A stretch of DNA of 64,000 nucleotides from VRUE01 sp963742535 (GCA_963742535.1 CAVUMC010000002.1:1054001-1118000), one strand, 5' to 3'. Positions 34,450 through 43,272 are shown, numbered from the stretch's first letter. Notes: generated from the sequence alone by a model not told the origin. Program-made: numbers and translations.

Positions 34450-35043
34450 GTGAAAAACGGGAAGAAACGGATCGCCGCGGCAGCCACGATCCTCGGCCTC
34501 GGGGGGCTCGCCGGCGTCGCGCTCAACGCCGGCGGACAGCAGGCCTCGACGCTTGCCGACAAGCCGGTCGTGCGCACCCGCGTGATCCACCGCACCGTCC
34601 ACGTCACCAAGCACGTCAAGCCGAAACACCCGGTCGCGGGCGGCGCACCGGGCGTGCCTTACCGCACCACCTCCACTACCACGGAAGCGGCGGCGGGCGA
34701 AGTCACCACCGCGGCCTCCTCGACCGGCTCCTCGTCGCCTTCGTCCACGGCGGCTGCGCCGGTCACCACCTCTCCCAGCTCCACCGGCACCGCCCCGGCG
34801 CCAACGTCCAGCCACACGGCCAAGCCGGTCGTGACCCACACCAGCGGCTCCGGCTCACACCCCTCGCACGGCAGCTCGGGCGGCGCCACCATCGCTCCGG
34901 TCGTGACCCACACCAGCGGCGCCAGCGCGGGTGGAGGCGGCGAAAGCGCGCCGGCCCCGGTCGTGACCCACACCAGCGGCGCGGGTGGCGGTGGCTCCAC
35001 CGGCGGCGGCGAGCACGAGGATGGCGGTGAGCACGATGACTAG
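34450..35043 (+). CDS. Secreted Ser/Thr/Pro-rich protein with PVVTHTSG repeats
   Basis: Protein of 197 residues. An N-terminal signal-like helix (AAAATILGLGGLAGVALNAG) is followed by a low-complexity Thr/Ser/Ala tail with three copies of PVVTHTSG (DNA repeats at 34825, 34897 and 34957) and an acidic His/Gly end. No folded domain is predicted by eye. It leads the operon with ApbE. The TSGAS and TSGAG sequences resemble, in part, the (S/T)GA(T/S) core of ApbE-dependent FMN attachment sites, though the usual Asp is absent. It could be a multi-site flavin carrier or simply a wall-spanning linker. Confidence 0.65.
   Translation: MKNGKKRIAAAATILGLGGLAGVALNAGGQQASTLADKPVVRTRVIHRTVHVTKHVKPKHPVAGGAPGVPYRTTSTTTEAAAGEVTTAASSTGSSSPSSTAAAPVTTSPSSTGTAPAPTSSHTAKPVVTHTSGSGSHPSHGSSGGATIAPVVTHTSGASAGGGGESAPAPVVTHTSGAGGGGSTGGGEHEDGGEHDD
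34825..34980 (+). repeat. Three 24-bp direct repeats encoding PVVTHTSG
   Basis: CCGGTCGTGACCCACACCAG followed by CGGC occurs identically at 34825, 34897 and 34957 (spacing 72 and 60 bp). Identity at the DNA level across synonymous positions points to recent repeat expansion or gene conversion. Confidence 0.8.
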
Positions 35044-35293
35044 GCGGCGGCCAAGCCCGCGCGCCGTCGTCTGGGGCTCGATCGTCCTCTTCGCCGTGAT
35101 GCTGGCGCTGCTCACCTATCAATTCAGCGCCAGCCAGCCAGCGGCGCAGCGCCCGGTGCTGGTGCGCACGGTGATCAAGCGCCGTGTCGTCACCACCTAC
35201 GTGCCGACTCCCGGCCGCTCGACGGTCAGCACCAGCGGCAGCGCCGCGCCGGCGCCGGTCGAATCCGCTCCGGTCACAACGGGGGCCTCCTGA
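35036..35293 (+). CDS. One-TM small protein ending in TTGAS, upstream of apbE
   Basis: Protein of 85 residues from ATG 35036, overlapping the previous stop by 8 bp. A cytoplasmic basic start (MTRRRPSPR), one membrane helix (WGSIVLFAVMLALLTYQF) and an outer tail ending APVESAPVTTGAS. The C-terminal T-T-G-A-S matches the (S/T)GA(S/T) core of FMN attachment sites but lacks the usual Asp. Its stop overlaps the apbE start. The 49756 protein in cluster 2 has the same plan (one TM, tail ending TSGQS). Candidate flavin acceptor; inference only. Confidence 0.65.
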   Translation: MTRRRPSPRAVVWGSIVLFAVMLALLTYQFSASQPAAQRPVLVRTVIKRRVVTTYVPTPGRSTVSTSGSAAPAPVESAPVTTGAS

Positions 35294-36267
35294 TGGCCGA
35301 GCACGACCTCAGCTTCGACGCGATGGGCAGCCACGTGCGCCTGCTGATCGGCGAGCCGGGGCCGGGCATGGCGCCCGCCGCGGCGGCGGCCGAGGAGGCG
35401 CGCCGCTTCGTGGTCGAGTTCGACGCGGCGCTCTCGCGCTTCAAGCCCGAGAGCGAGCTCTGCGGGCTGAACGCCGACCCGCGCGAGCGCGTTCCGGCCT
35501 CCGAGCTGCTGCGCACCGCCGTACGGGCGGGCCTGGCCGCGGCCGAGCAGAGCGACGGCCTGGTCGACCCAACGCTGGTCGGCGAGATCGAGTCGGCGGG
35601 GTACGTCGCCTCGCGGGCGGGCGTCCCCGGCGAGCCACTGGCGGTGGCGCTCGCCGGGGCGCCGCGGCGGCGCCCCGCCCGGGCCAACCCCGGCTCGCGC
35701 TGGTGCCAGATCGAGGTCGACGAGGAGGCCGGCACGATCTCCCGCCCGCCCGGCCTGCGCTTCGACACCGGCGGCACCGGCAAGGGCCTCGCCGCCGACC
35801 TGATCGCCGATCGCCTGCGCGGCTACTCGCGCTTCGTCGTCGATTGCGGCGGCGACATCAGGATCGGCGGCCCCAACGCCCTGGTCTGGCCCTACGAGGT
35901 CCTGGTCGAGCATCCGCTCAGCGGCGAGCGCGCCTTCGTGCTCAAGCTCGGCTCAGGCGCCGTCGCCACCTCCGGCCTCAACGTGCGGATCTGGCGCGAC
36001 GCGGAGGGGCACTTCGCCCACCACCTGCTCGACCCCGCCGGCGGCGAGCCCGCCTGGACCGGGTTGATCGGCGCCACCGCGCTCGGCGACACCGCGGTCG
36101 AAGCCGAGACCTTCGCCAAGACCGCGCTGCTCTCGGGCCCCGCGGGCGCCCGCGCCGCGCTCGCCGAGCGCGGCGGGCTGATCGTCCATGACAGCGGCCG
36201 AGTGGAGACGATCGGGCCGCTCAGCGCCAAGCCGCGCATCCGCTTCCCCGCCGGGGCGACAGCGTGA
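35293..36267 (+). CDS. apbE: FAD:protein FMN transferase
   Basis: Protein of 324 residues. It transfers FMN from FAD to a Thr/Ser of extracytoplasmic redox proteins with Mg2+. Motifs: FDAMGSHVRL at the start, LRFDTGGTGKGLAADLIADR, FVVDCGGDIRIGG, FAHHLLDPAGGEPAWTG, and the metal region DTAVEAETFAKTALLSG. No signal peptide or lipobox was seen, so the catalytic site may be cytoplasmic, unlike many ApbE proteins. ATG 35293 overlaps the upstream stop; the downstream gene overlaps by 4 bp. No FMN-binding-domain protein is encoded in the window. A paralogue is at 50157. Confidence 0.92.
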   Translation: MAEHDLSFDAMGSHVRLLIGEPGPGMAPAAAAAEEARRFVVEFDAALSRFKPESELCGLNADPRERVPASELLRTAVRAGLAAAEQSDGLVDPTLVGEIESAGYVASRAGVPGEPLAVALAGAPRRRPARANPGSRWCQIEVDEEAGTISRPPGLRFDTGGTGKGLAADLIADRLRGYSRFVVDCGGDIRIGGPNALVWPYEVLVEHPLSGERAFVLKLGSGAVATSGLNVRIWRDAEGHFAHHLLDPAGGEPAWTGLIGATALGDTAVEAETFAKTALLSGPAGARAALAERGGLIVHDSGRVETIGPLSAKPRIRFPAGATA

Positions 36268-36917
36268 ACGCCGCCGAAACCACCCTGCAGACCCACGGCT
36301 GGTGGCTCGCCAGCCGCGCCTCGGGCCTGGTCGCGCTCGTCCTGGTGACGATCTCGGTCGGCCTCGGACTGGCGATGGCGGGCAAGGTGATGCGGCGGCC
36401 CGGCCTCTCGCGCAAGCTGCTCGCGATCCACGAGCAGACGGCGCTGGCGGGACTGGTCGCGATCACCGTGCACGGCATCACCCTGCTCGGCGATCCCTGG
36501 CTGAAACCGGGCATCGCCGGCATCACCGTTCCCTTCGCGATGGGCTTCCGCCCGCTTGCGACCGGCCTCGGCGTCCTCGCCGGCTACCTGGCGGCGCTGC
36601 TCGGCTTGAGCTTCTACGCCCGCAAGCGGATCGGCGCCCGCCTCTGGCGCAAGGCGCACCGGGCGACGATCCTGGTTTGGCTGCTCGGCCTCGTCCACGC
36701 CTTGGGCGCTGGCAGCGACGCCTCGGCCGTCTGGTTCCGCGCCTGGGTGCTGGCGACGACGCCCCTGATCGCCGGCCTCTTCCTCTACCGCGTCTTCGGC
36801 GGCGCACTCAAGCGCTCCCGCTCGGGCCAGGCGACGAAGGCTCGCCCGGCGACGCTCGACCGCCCGCGGCGCGAGTCGCCACCAGTTCACCGATCCCCCG
36901 CTCTCGAGGAGGCCTGA
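36264..36917 (+). CDS. Ferric-reductase-like transmembrane protein
   Basis: Protein of 217 residues from GTG 36264 with about six membrane segments. Histidines expected for two haems appear in HEQTALAGLVAITVHGITLL and KAHRATILVWLLGLVHALGA. The YedZ/ferric reductase-like fold moves electrons across the membrane. Both starts and stops overlap neighbours (GTGA, TGATG). It shares HGxxLLGD, PGxAGITVPF and GAGSDAS with the N-terminal domain of the 51083 protein, so the two are clear paralogues. With FAD reductase and ferredoxin it forms a plausible electron path. Confidence 0.88.
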   Translation: MNAAETTLQTHGWWLASRASGLVALVLVTISVGLGLAMAGKVMRRPGLSRKLLAIHEQTALAGLVAITVHGITLLGDPWLKPGIAGITVPFAMGFRPLATGLGVLAGYLAALLGLSFYARKRIGARLWRKAHRATILVWLLGLVHALGAGSDASAVWFRAWVLATTPLIAGLFLYRVFGGALKRSRSGQATKARPATLDRPRRESPPVHRSPALEEA

Positions 36918-38107
36918 TGAAAGACCGAGGAGTGCTGATCGCCGGCGGCGGCCTCGCCGCCCAGCGCTGCGCCGAGACCCTGCGCCGGCGCGGCTACGAG
37001 GGCTCGGTGCGGATGATCTGCGCCGAGCCCGAGCCGCCATACGATCGCCCGCCGCTCTCCAAGGAGCTGCTGGCGGGGACGGCCGCGGAGGAGGCGCTCG
37101 CCTACCGCCCGGAGTGGTGGTACGCCGAGAAGGAGATCGAGCTGCTGCTCGGCTGCCGCGCCGAGGCGCTCGACCCCACCGCGCGCACCGTCAGGCTCTC
37201 CTCGGGCGCCGATCTCCCCTACGAGAAGCTGTTGGTCGCGACCGGCAGCGGCGCCCGAGCCCTGCCCTTCCTCGCGGGCTACGCCAACGTCCACTCCCTG
37301 CGCACCCTCGCCGACGCGCGACGGCTGCGGGTAGAGCTCGTGCCGGGCGCGCGCCTGGCGATCGTCGGCGCCGGCTTCATCGGCCAGGAGGTTGCGGCGA
37401 CGGCGCGCGGCCTCGGCGCCGAGGTGACGATGATCGAGGCGCTCGAGCTGCCGCTCGAACCGATCCTCGGCCGCGAGCTGGGCGCCTGGTTCGCCGAGCT
37501 TCACCTCAATGAGGGAGTGCGGGTGAGGACCGGCGCGATGCTCGAGGGCGCCCGCGGCGACGGCAGGGTCGAGGAGCTCCTCCTCGCCGGCGGCGAGAAG
37601 CTCGCCTGCGACGCGGTCGTGGTCGGGGTCGGCACCGCGCCGGCGACGGCCTGGCTCGCGGGCAGCGGCCTCGACCCGGCGGGCGTGCACACCGACACCT
37701 CGGGCCGCACCGCCCTGCCCGGCGTCTTCGCCGCCGGCGACGCTTCCGTGCCCTTCGACCCCCGCTTCGGCGCCCACGCCCGCACCGAGCACTGGGACGC
37801 CGCGGCCTGGCAGGGCACCGCCGCCGCCCGGGCAATGCTCGGCGAGTACCCGGGCACGCCGCCGCTGCCGAGCTTCTGGAGCGACCAATACGGGCTGCGA
37901 ATCCAGTATGTCGGCCACGCTCAACACGCCGACTCGGTCGCGATCGAGGGCGATCCCGGCGAACGCGACTTCGAGGCCGTCTTCAGCCGGGCCGGCATCC
38001 CGGTCGCCGGGCTCGCCGTCAACCGGCCGCGGGCGATACCCGCCCTGCGCAAGCGCATCGACGAGGGCCGCTGGCCCGCCAAGAGCAAGACAAAGGAGGC
38101 CGCATGA
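36917..38107 (+). CDS. FAD-dependent ferredoxin/rubredoxin-type reductase
   Basis: Protein of 396 residues. FAD motif VLIAGGGLAAQRCAETLRRR, YDRPPLSKELL, NAD(P) motif LAIVGAGFIGQEVAATARGL and second FAD motif GVFAAGDASVPF, with a C-terminal reductase domain (FWSDQYGLRIQYVGHA). This is the oxygenase-coupled ferredoxin reductase type. The ferredoxin gene overlaps its stop by 4 bp, so NAD(P)H is likely passed to that ferredoxin. ATG 36917 overlaps the previous TGA. Confidence 0.93.
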   Translation: MKDRGVLIAGGGLAAQRCAETLRRRGYEGSVRMICAEPEPPYDRPPLSKELLAGTAAEEALAYRPEWWYAEKEIELLLGCRAEALDPTARTVRLSSGADLPYEKLLVATGSGARALPFLAGYANVHSLRTLADARRLRVELVPGARLAIVGAGFIGQEVAATARGLGAEVTMIEALELPLEPILGRELGAWFAELHLNEGVRVRTGAMLEGARGDGRVEELLLAGGEKLACDAVVVGVGTAPATAWLAGSGLDPAGVHTDTSGRTALPGVFAAGDASVPFDPRFGAHARTEHWDAAAWQGTAAARAMLGEYPGTPPLPSFWSDQYGLRIQYVGHAQHADSVAIEGDPGERDFEAVFSRAGIPVAGLAVNRPRAIPALRKRIDEGRWPAKSKTKEAA

Positions 38108-38310
38108 ACTACCGAGCAATAGTCGACCCCGACGAGTGCAGCGCCCACGGCGACTGCGTCGAGGTCGCCCCCGAGGTCTTCCGCCTCGACGACGTCGCGG
38201 TCGTGATCGGCACCGGCACGCCCGAGCAGGTCCTCGCGGCCGCCGAATCCTGCCCCGCCGTGGCGATCTCGGTGATCGACGAGGAGACGGGCGAGACGGT
38301 CTTTCCGTAG
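38104..38310 (+). CDS. Small [3Fe-4S]-type ferredoxin
   Basis: Protein of 68 residues. The cluster cysteines are in DECSAHGDCVEVAPEVF (C-x5-C) and AESCPAVAIS, giving three cysteines, typical of [3Fe-4S] ferredoxins serving P450s and flavoprotein reductases. It ends the cluster-1 operon and probably carries electrons between the reductase and the membrane protein. The 122 bp that follow hold no supported gene. Confidence 0.93.
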   Translation: MNYRAIVDPDECSAHGDCVEVAPEVFRLDDVAVVIGTGTPEQVLAAAESCPAVAISVIDEETGETVFP

Positions 38311-38432
38311 GAACGGCCCGGCTTCGCCTCGTCGCCCGGGCTGACCTCCGCCGCCCCCCGCTTCACCCGCGCCCTCGACCGCTTCCTCGGCGACGGCTGA
38401 CGGATTTACCACCGGATCCGTGGGTCAATCCA

Positions 38433-38795
38433 TCAATCGGCGAGGATCAACGCGACGGTGGCGAGGCCGAGCAGCACCCCAGCGGCGGTTAGGGCGCCGA
38501 GGGTGCGGCCGGAGCCACGCGAACCGCGGGGAACTCCCTGTTCCAGGTCGAACTGACGGGCGCGGCGGGTGCCGTAGGCGATCAAGACGATCCCGTAGAG
38601 AGCAAAGCCCACTCCGAGGACGGTGTAGGGCCAGTCCGTGGAGCTCTGCCCCAGGTCCGGCAGCACCCGCCCGACGCCAAGCGCAACGGCAATCGCGGTG
38701 AAGCCGGTGCGCCACCAGGCGAGCTGGGTTCGCTCGTTGGCGAGGCTGGTCCGCTGCCCCGCTCCAACGCCGTCGCCTGGGCCCGGCTCGCCCAC
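38433..38795 (-). CDS. DUF202 family membrane protein
   Basis: Protein of 120 residues from GTG 38795. The family signature is LANERTQLAWWRTGFTAIAV, followed by two more membrane helices (YTVLGVGFALYGIVLIAYG and LGALTAAGVLLGLATVALIL). The function of DUF202/YidH proteins is not established. The long open frame upstream is antisense to ppk2. It is divergent from ppk2 across about 60 bp. Confidence 0.85.
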   Translation of the reverse strand: MGEPGPGDGVGAGQRTSLANERTQLAWWRTGFTAIAVALGVGRVLPDLGQSSTDWPYTVLGVGFALYGIVLIAYGTRRARQFDLEQGVPRGSRGSGRTLGALTAAGVLLGLATVALILAD

Positions 38796-38852
38796 GCCCT
38801 GAGCATAGAGCCACCGCGCAGTTCCCCCCATCCCCCGGGTAGCCTCGGTTCC

Positions 38853-39644
38853 CTGAAAACCCGGGACCTCGACAAGCACGGGTATGAAAAGGAGCTGGCT
38901 CGACTGCAGGTCGAGCTGGTGCGGCTTCAAGAATGGATCGCGCGGGAGGGCCTGAAAGTGGTCGTCCTCTTCGAGGGTCGCGATACGGCCGGCAAGGGTG
39001 GCGTCATCCGGCGCATCACCGAACGGACCAACCCGCGGGTCGTTCGCACGGTGGCACTCGGCGTTCCCAGTGACCGGGAGCGCAGCCAGTGGTATTTCCA
39101 GCGCTACGTCGCGCATCTCCCCGCGGGCGGAGAGATGGTCCTCTTCGATCGCAGCTGGTACAACCGCGCCGGGGTCGAGCGGGTGATGGGGTTCTGCAGC
39201 GATCAGGAGTACGAGGAGTTCATGCGCACCTGCCCGCAGTTCGAGCGCATCCTCCAGGGCTCGGAAATCGTGCTCCTGAAGTACTGGCTCTCGGTCAGCG
39301 ACGAGGAGCAGGAGCGCCGCTTCGCGGCCCGGCTGGAGGATCCGGTCAAGCGCTGGAAGCTGAGCCCGGTCGACGTCGAGGCCCGCGCCCGCTGGGTCGA
39401 CTACGCCGAGGCCAAGGACGAGATGTTCGCCTATACGGACACCAAGGACTCGCCGTGGTTCGTGGTCGAGGCCGACGACAAGCGCACCGCCCGGCTCAAC
39501 CTGATCGCGCACCTGCTCGAACAGATCCCCTACGAGTGCGTCGACAGGGAGAAGGTCGAGTTTCCGCCACGCCAGGAGCGCGCCTACGTCCGCCCGCCGC
39601 TCGATACCCAGACCTTCGTTCCCGACCGCTACCGGGTTAGGTAA
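38853..39644 (+). CDS. ppk2: Polyphosphate kinase 2 (class I)
   Basis: Protein of 263 residues. It uses polyphosphate to phosphorylate nucleoside diphosphates. Walker A is EGRDTAGKGGVIRRI; the lid module is DRSWYNRAGVERVMGF; KYWLSVSDEEQERRF and RWVDYAEAKDEMF follow, as in the family. Family-like residues (KTRDLDKHGYEKELARLQVE) lie upstream of the first ordinary start, GTG 38919. The frame reaches back to a CTG at 38853, 7 nt after TAGCCT, so a CTG start with almost no leader is proposed. If that is wrong, the protein starts at 38919 without its first helix. Confidence 0.92.
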   Translation: MKTRDLDKHGYEKELARLQVELVRLQEWIAREGLKVVVLFEGRDTAGKGGVIRRITERTNPRVVRTVALGVPSDRERSQWYFQRYVAHLPAGGEMVLFDRSWYNRAGVERVMGFCSDQEYEEFMRTCPQFERILQGSEIVLLKYWLSVSDEEQERRFAARLEDPVKRWKLSPVDVEARARWVDYAEAKDEMFAYTDTKDSPWFVVEADDKRTARLNLIAHLLEQIPYECVDREKVEFPPRQERAYVRPPLDTQTFVPDRYRVR

Positions 39645-39674
39645 CGGCGGAGCGCGCCGGCGGCGCGGCCCTGG

Positions 39675-40466
39675 TCAAGCCGAGAGGTCGCGCCGCTCGA
39701 ACAGCCAGGCGCCGAGCGCGGCGAGAGCGATCGCCGCGACGCTCACGCCGATGAAGGAGAGCGGGTCGATGCCGTCCTCGATCGCGTTGCCGTAGTACTT
39801 GAAGACGGAGACGTAGCGGATGCCGGAGAGGCCGGAGTCGAGGCGGCCGACCAGGTCGATCACGTGCATCGTCACCAGCGCCCCGGCGACGGCGCCGGTG
39901 ACGACCGTGGTGCGCAGCGAGAAGCCGGTGGCGACGATGCCGAGACCGGCGAAGAGCAGGGCCAGCGGCCAGACGTTGGCGTAGCCCGCGATCGCGGCCG
40001 AGAGCGAGAGGTGGGCGCCGGCGAGGAGGCTGCCGAGGGCGGTGAGGATGACGGTGAGGACCAGTACGACCGCCAGCTCGACCGCGGTGGCGGCGAAGCT
40101 CGCCGCGGCGAGGCGCGAGCGGGAGACGGGAGCGGATAGCAGCACGTCGAGGCGACCGCTTTCGGCGGCGCCGGAGAGGCCGCTGGCGACGGCGCGGACG
40201 GCGAGGTAGCCGAGTGCCAGCGGCACGATCAAGCTCAGCATCTCCGCTTGCAGGTACTGCTCGACGCTGGTCAGCTGGCCGATCCCGAACGCTTCCTTCA
40301 GCGCTTCGGGGTAGCTCTGGACCGCTTTCGAGAGCGCCCCTTCGACCGAGGGGAAGATGATCACGATGAAGGCCGACCAGAGGCCGAGCGGAATCCCCCA
40401 GGCGAGCAGCGAGCGGCGCCGGTCGGAGAGGTGGGCGCCAACGAGCGCGAACAATTGGGCGCTCAC
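39675..40466 (-). CDS. ABC-2 transporter permease
   Basis: Protein of 263 residues from GTG 40466, overlapping the ATPase stop (GTGA). About six membrane segments: LLAWGIPLGLWSAFIVIIFP, MLSLIVPLALGYLAVRAVAS, then LAVVLVLTVILTALGSLLAG and others, with an SGAAESGRLDVLLSAPVSRS coupling region as in ABC-2 exporters of the NosY/GldF kind. The exported substrate is not identifiable. Confidence 0.88.
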   Translation of the reverse strand: MSAQLFALVGAHLSDRRRSLLAWGIPLGLWSAFIVIIFPSVEGALSKAVQSYPEALKEAFGIGQLTSVEQYLQAEMLSLIVPLALGYLAVRAVASGLSGAAESGRLDVLLSAPVSRSRLAAASFAATAVELAVVLVLTVILTALGSLLAGAHLSLSAAIAGYANVWPLALLFAGLGIVATGFSLRTTVVTGAVAGALVTMHVIDLVGRLDSGLSGIRYVSVFKYYGNAIEDGIDPLSFIGVSVAAIALAALGAWLFERRDLSA

Positions 40467-41275
40467 TGCTCCCCCTCCCCCTCTCCGTAGTAGGTGAGAA
40501 AGACTTCCTCCAGGTTCGCGTGGGCGAACTTGGCGTCGACCACGCCCGGCATCGCGCAAACGTCCCCCAGCTCGACCGGCTCGGAGAACTCGACCTCGAC
40601 TCGGTTGCGTTGCTGCGTCTTGGCGAGTAGGTCGCTCACGCGCTCGACCGCGATCAGCTTGCCCGCGCGGACGATGCCGACCCGGTCGCAGACCCGCTCG
40701 ACCTCGTCGAGCTCGTGCGAGGAGATGAAGACGGCGCAGCCGCGCTGGCGCTCCTCGGCGATCAGCGCCAGGAACTCCTCCTGCATCAGCGGGTCGAGGC
40801 CGCTGGTCGGCTCGTCGAGGATCAGCAGCTCGGGCGAGTGGAAGGTGGCGAGGATCAGGCCGACCTTCTGGCGGTTGCCGCGCGAGAGCTCGCCGAGCGG
40901 GCGGTCGAGGTCGGCGCGGAAGCGCTTGGCCAGCGCCTCTGCCCGGCCGAGCCCGTCGATCCCCCGCAGGCGGGCGAGCAGGCGCAGCGCCTCGTGCCCG
41001 CTGGCCTGCTTGCCGTAGCCGAAGTCGCCCGGCAGGTTGCCGAGGCGGGCGCGGATCGCAACGCTGTCGCGCCGGCTGTCGAGGCCGAAGATGCGGGCGG
41101 CACCGGCGCTGGGGTGCAGCAGGTCGAGCAGGGTGCGGATCGTCGTCGTCTTGCCCGCTCCATTGGGACCGAGGAAACCGAAGACCTCGCCCGCCTCGAC
41201 CGAGAAGCTCACGTCCTCGATTCCGCGCGAGCTGCCATAGAGCTTGGTCAACCCCTCGGTCTCGATCACCGCCAT
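40463..41275 (-). CDS. ABC transporter ATP-binding protein
   Basis: Protein of 270 residues. Walker A GPNGAGKTT, Q-loop region GNLPGDFGYG, signature LSRGNRQKVGL (a variant of LSGGQ, common in ABC-2 exporters of the CcmA/BcrA group), Walker B LLILDEPTSGLDP and switch His in SSHELDEVE. It pairs with the downstream permease. ATG 41275 opens the conserved N-terminus. Confidence 0.93.
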   Translation of the reverse strand: MAVIETEGLTKLYGSSRGIEDVSFSVEAGEVFGFLGPNGAGKTTTIRTLLDLLHPSAGAARIFGLDSRRDSVAIRARLGNLPGDFGYGKQASGHEALRLLARLRGIDGLGRAEALAKRFRADLDRPLGELSRGNRQKVGLILATFHSPELLILDEPTSGLDPLMQEEFLALIAEERQRGCAVFISSHELDEVERVCDRVGIVRAGKLIAVERVSDLLAKTQQRNRVEVEFSEPVELGDVCAMPGVVDAKFAHANLEEVFLTYYGEGEGEQ

Positions 41276-41363
41276 CGGCCCATGCTCTCACCCGCCTCGG
41301 AGCGCGGCCGGCTCAGGCGAACCCGGACCCACGTGAGGTCGCAGCGCGAGCATAGACGGGATC

Positions 41364-42680
41364 ATGCGAGCGATGCGGTTTGTGCCAAAGTCCCTCGCCC
41401 GGCACACGCCCGGTCGCCACCTGCACGGTCACCTGCTGCGACGCCGCCACCGGCTAGTCAAGGCCGGAGGTCTGGCGGCGCTGCTCGCCGTGGTCGGCCC
41501 GGGCCTCCTCGCCGGGCTCTCCGACGACGACCCGGCTGGGATCACCACCTACTCGATCCTCGGCGCCAAGTACGGCTACGAGCTGCTCTGGGTCCTCGCC
41601 CTCTCGACCGCTGCCCTGATCGTCTTCCACGAGCTCGGGGTGCGGCTGGGCATGGTCACCGGCAAGGGGCTGATGGCGCTGGTCCGCGAACGCTACGGGG
41701 GACGGGCGGCGGCGCTGGCGCTCTCGGCACTGCTGATCGCCAACACCGGCACCCTCTGCGCCGAGTTTGCCGGGGTCGCCGCCGGCGCCGAACTGCTCGG
41801 CGGCGTCAGCCGCTATGTCAGCGTGCCGCTCGCCGCGCTCGGCGTCTCGCTGCTGGTCCTGCGCGGCACCTTCCGCTACGTCGAGCACGTGCTGCTGGCG
41901 CTCAGCGCGGTCTTCGTCGCCTACGTCATCTCCGGCCTCCTCGCCCACCCCGATTGGGGAGCGACCGCGAAGGGGCTGGTCGTGCCGAACCTGCCGCTCA
42001 ACCGCGACGCGGTGCTGGTCGCCGTCGCCACCGTCGGCACGACCCTGGCGCCATGGGGTCTGGCCTTCATCCAGTCCTATGCGGTCGACAAGAAGCTGAA
42101 AGTCAAGGATCTGGGATACGAGCGCGTCGACGTGATCACCGGCGCCGTGCTGACCGGCGTGATCGGACTCTTCGTCGTGATCGCCTGTGCAGCCACGCTT
42201 CACACCAAGGGAATCGAGATCAACGACGCGCGCGATGCGGCTCGCGCGCTCGAACCGTTGGCCGGCGCGACCGCGGCGACCCTGTTCGGGCTCGGCTTCC
42301 TCGGCGCCGCGCTGCTGGCTGCGGCGATCGTCCCCCTCTCCACCGCCTACTCGGTCTCGGAGACCTTCGGCCGCAAAGCCGACATCGACGACAGCTTCGA
42401 GGAGGCGCGGGTCTTCTACCTAAGCTACGGCGCCGTCGTCACCCTGGCGGCGTTCCTGGTGCTGATCCCGGGGGCGCCGCTGATCCCGATCCTCTTCCTC
42501 TCCCAGGCGCTGAACGCCGTACTGCTGCTCCCCCTCCTCCCTTTCATGCGCTCGCTTGGGCAGGATCGCGAGCTGATGGGCGCGAACGCGCTCGGGCGCG
42601 GCGACCGCATCGCCACCGGCCTAGCCCTGGTCGTGATTGCGGTCTCGGTGCTGGCCTTGGGAGTCCTCGCGATCTTCTGA
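41364..42680 (+). CDS. NRAMP-related divalent metal transporter
   Basis: Protein of 438 residues with about 11 membrane segments. The fold is NRAMP (GPGLLAGLSDDDPAGITTYS; SGLLAHPDW; ATVGTTLAPWGLAFIQSYAV). The TM1 DPGN motif reads DPAG, and the TM6 MPH motif is replaced by APWG, so the Met and Asn that favour Mn/Fe in classical NRAMPs are missing. This resembles the NRAMP-related magnesium transporters, so Mg2+ is a more likely substrate than Mn2+. Transport is not proven. The start is ATG 41364. Confidence 0.85.
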   Translation: MRAMRFVPKSLARHTPGRHLHGHLLRRRHRLVKAGGLAALLAVVGPGLLAGLSDDDPAGITTYSILGAKYGYELLWVLALSTAALIVFHELGVRLGMVTGKGLMALVRERYGGRAAALALSALLIANTGTLCAEFAGVAAGAELLGGVSRYVSVPLAALGVSLLVLRGTFRYVEHVLLALSAVFVAYVISGLLAHPDWGATAKGLVVPNLPLNRDAVLVAVATVGTTLAPWGLAFIQSYAVDKKLKVKDLGYERVDVITGAVLTGVIGLFVVIACAATLHTKGIEINDARDAARALEPLAGATAATLFGLGFLGAALLAAAIVPLSTAYSVSETFGRKADIDDSFEEARVFYLSYGAVVTLAAFLVLIPGAPLIPILFLSQALNAVLLLPLLPFMRSLGQDRELMGANALGRGDRIATGLALVVIAVSVLALGVLAIF

Positions 42681-42822
42681 CGAGCGTCAAATCCATGCGG
42701 GGTCTACACCACAGCCCGCTCGGTGGAATACGGATGGCGCTCCACTACCCCGCTGTTTGACTCCTCGTGTGCCATCTCGTCGATGGCGGCCCGAAACGGG
42801 CAAATCGAATCAGGAGGTTCTG

Positions 42823-43272
42823 ATGGAGAGCCATTTGGGCACCGCAGCCCCGCCCAGCGAGGGGCGATACGACCACCATGCCGATGACTCCGAGAAGGTG
42901 GCCGGCTGGGTCATCTTCGCCGGCACGATGGTGCTGATCGCCGGCATCCTCAACGTGATCTACGGGATATCCGGGATCGGCAACGCCAACTGGCTCGAAG
43001 CCAACAGCGCCTACGTGTTCAGCAGCATGAAGACGTGGGGCTGGATCGTGCTGATCGTCGGCGTCCTGCAACTGACCGCCGCATTCTCGATCTGGGCCGG
43101 CAACGAATACGGGCGCTGGATCGGGATCGGCTCGGCCGGGCTCAACAGCATCGTGATGCTGATGTTCATCCCCGCCTACCCGTTCGGCGCGCTGGCCGTC
43201 TTCGCGATCGACGTCCTCGTCATCTATGGCCTTGCTGCCTATGGCGGCCGCATGGCCGGGCGTCCGGCCTGA
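42823..43272 (+). CDS. Four-TM membrane protein (DUF7144-like)
   Basis: Protein of 149 residues from ATG 42823, with AGGAGG 5 nt upstream. A His/Asp-rich cytoplasmic start is followed by four membrane segments (GWVIFAGTMVLIAGILNVIY, TWGWIVLIVGVLQLTAAFSI, a short helix and AVFAIDVLVIYGLAAYGG). Proteins of this plan are common and uncharacterised in actinobacteria. Upstream TACGGATGGC resembles the stress box, but no good -10 follows at the right distance. A strong hairpin follows the gene. Confidence 0.75.
   Translation: MESHLGTAAPPSEGRYDHHADDSEKVAGWVIFAGTMVLIAGILNVIYGISGIGNANWLEANSAYVFSSMKTWGWIVLIVGVLQLTAAFSIWAGNEYGRWIGIGSAGLNSIVMLMFIPAYPFGALAVFAIDVLVIYGLAAYGGRMAGRPA

Noticed and set aside
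40715..42760. 681-codon plus-strand open frame
   Set aside because: It runs antisense to the ABC ATPase and then out of frame over the NRAMP gene; no motifs.
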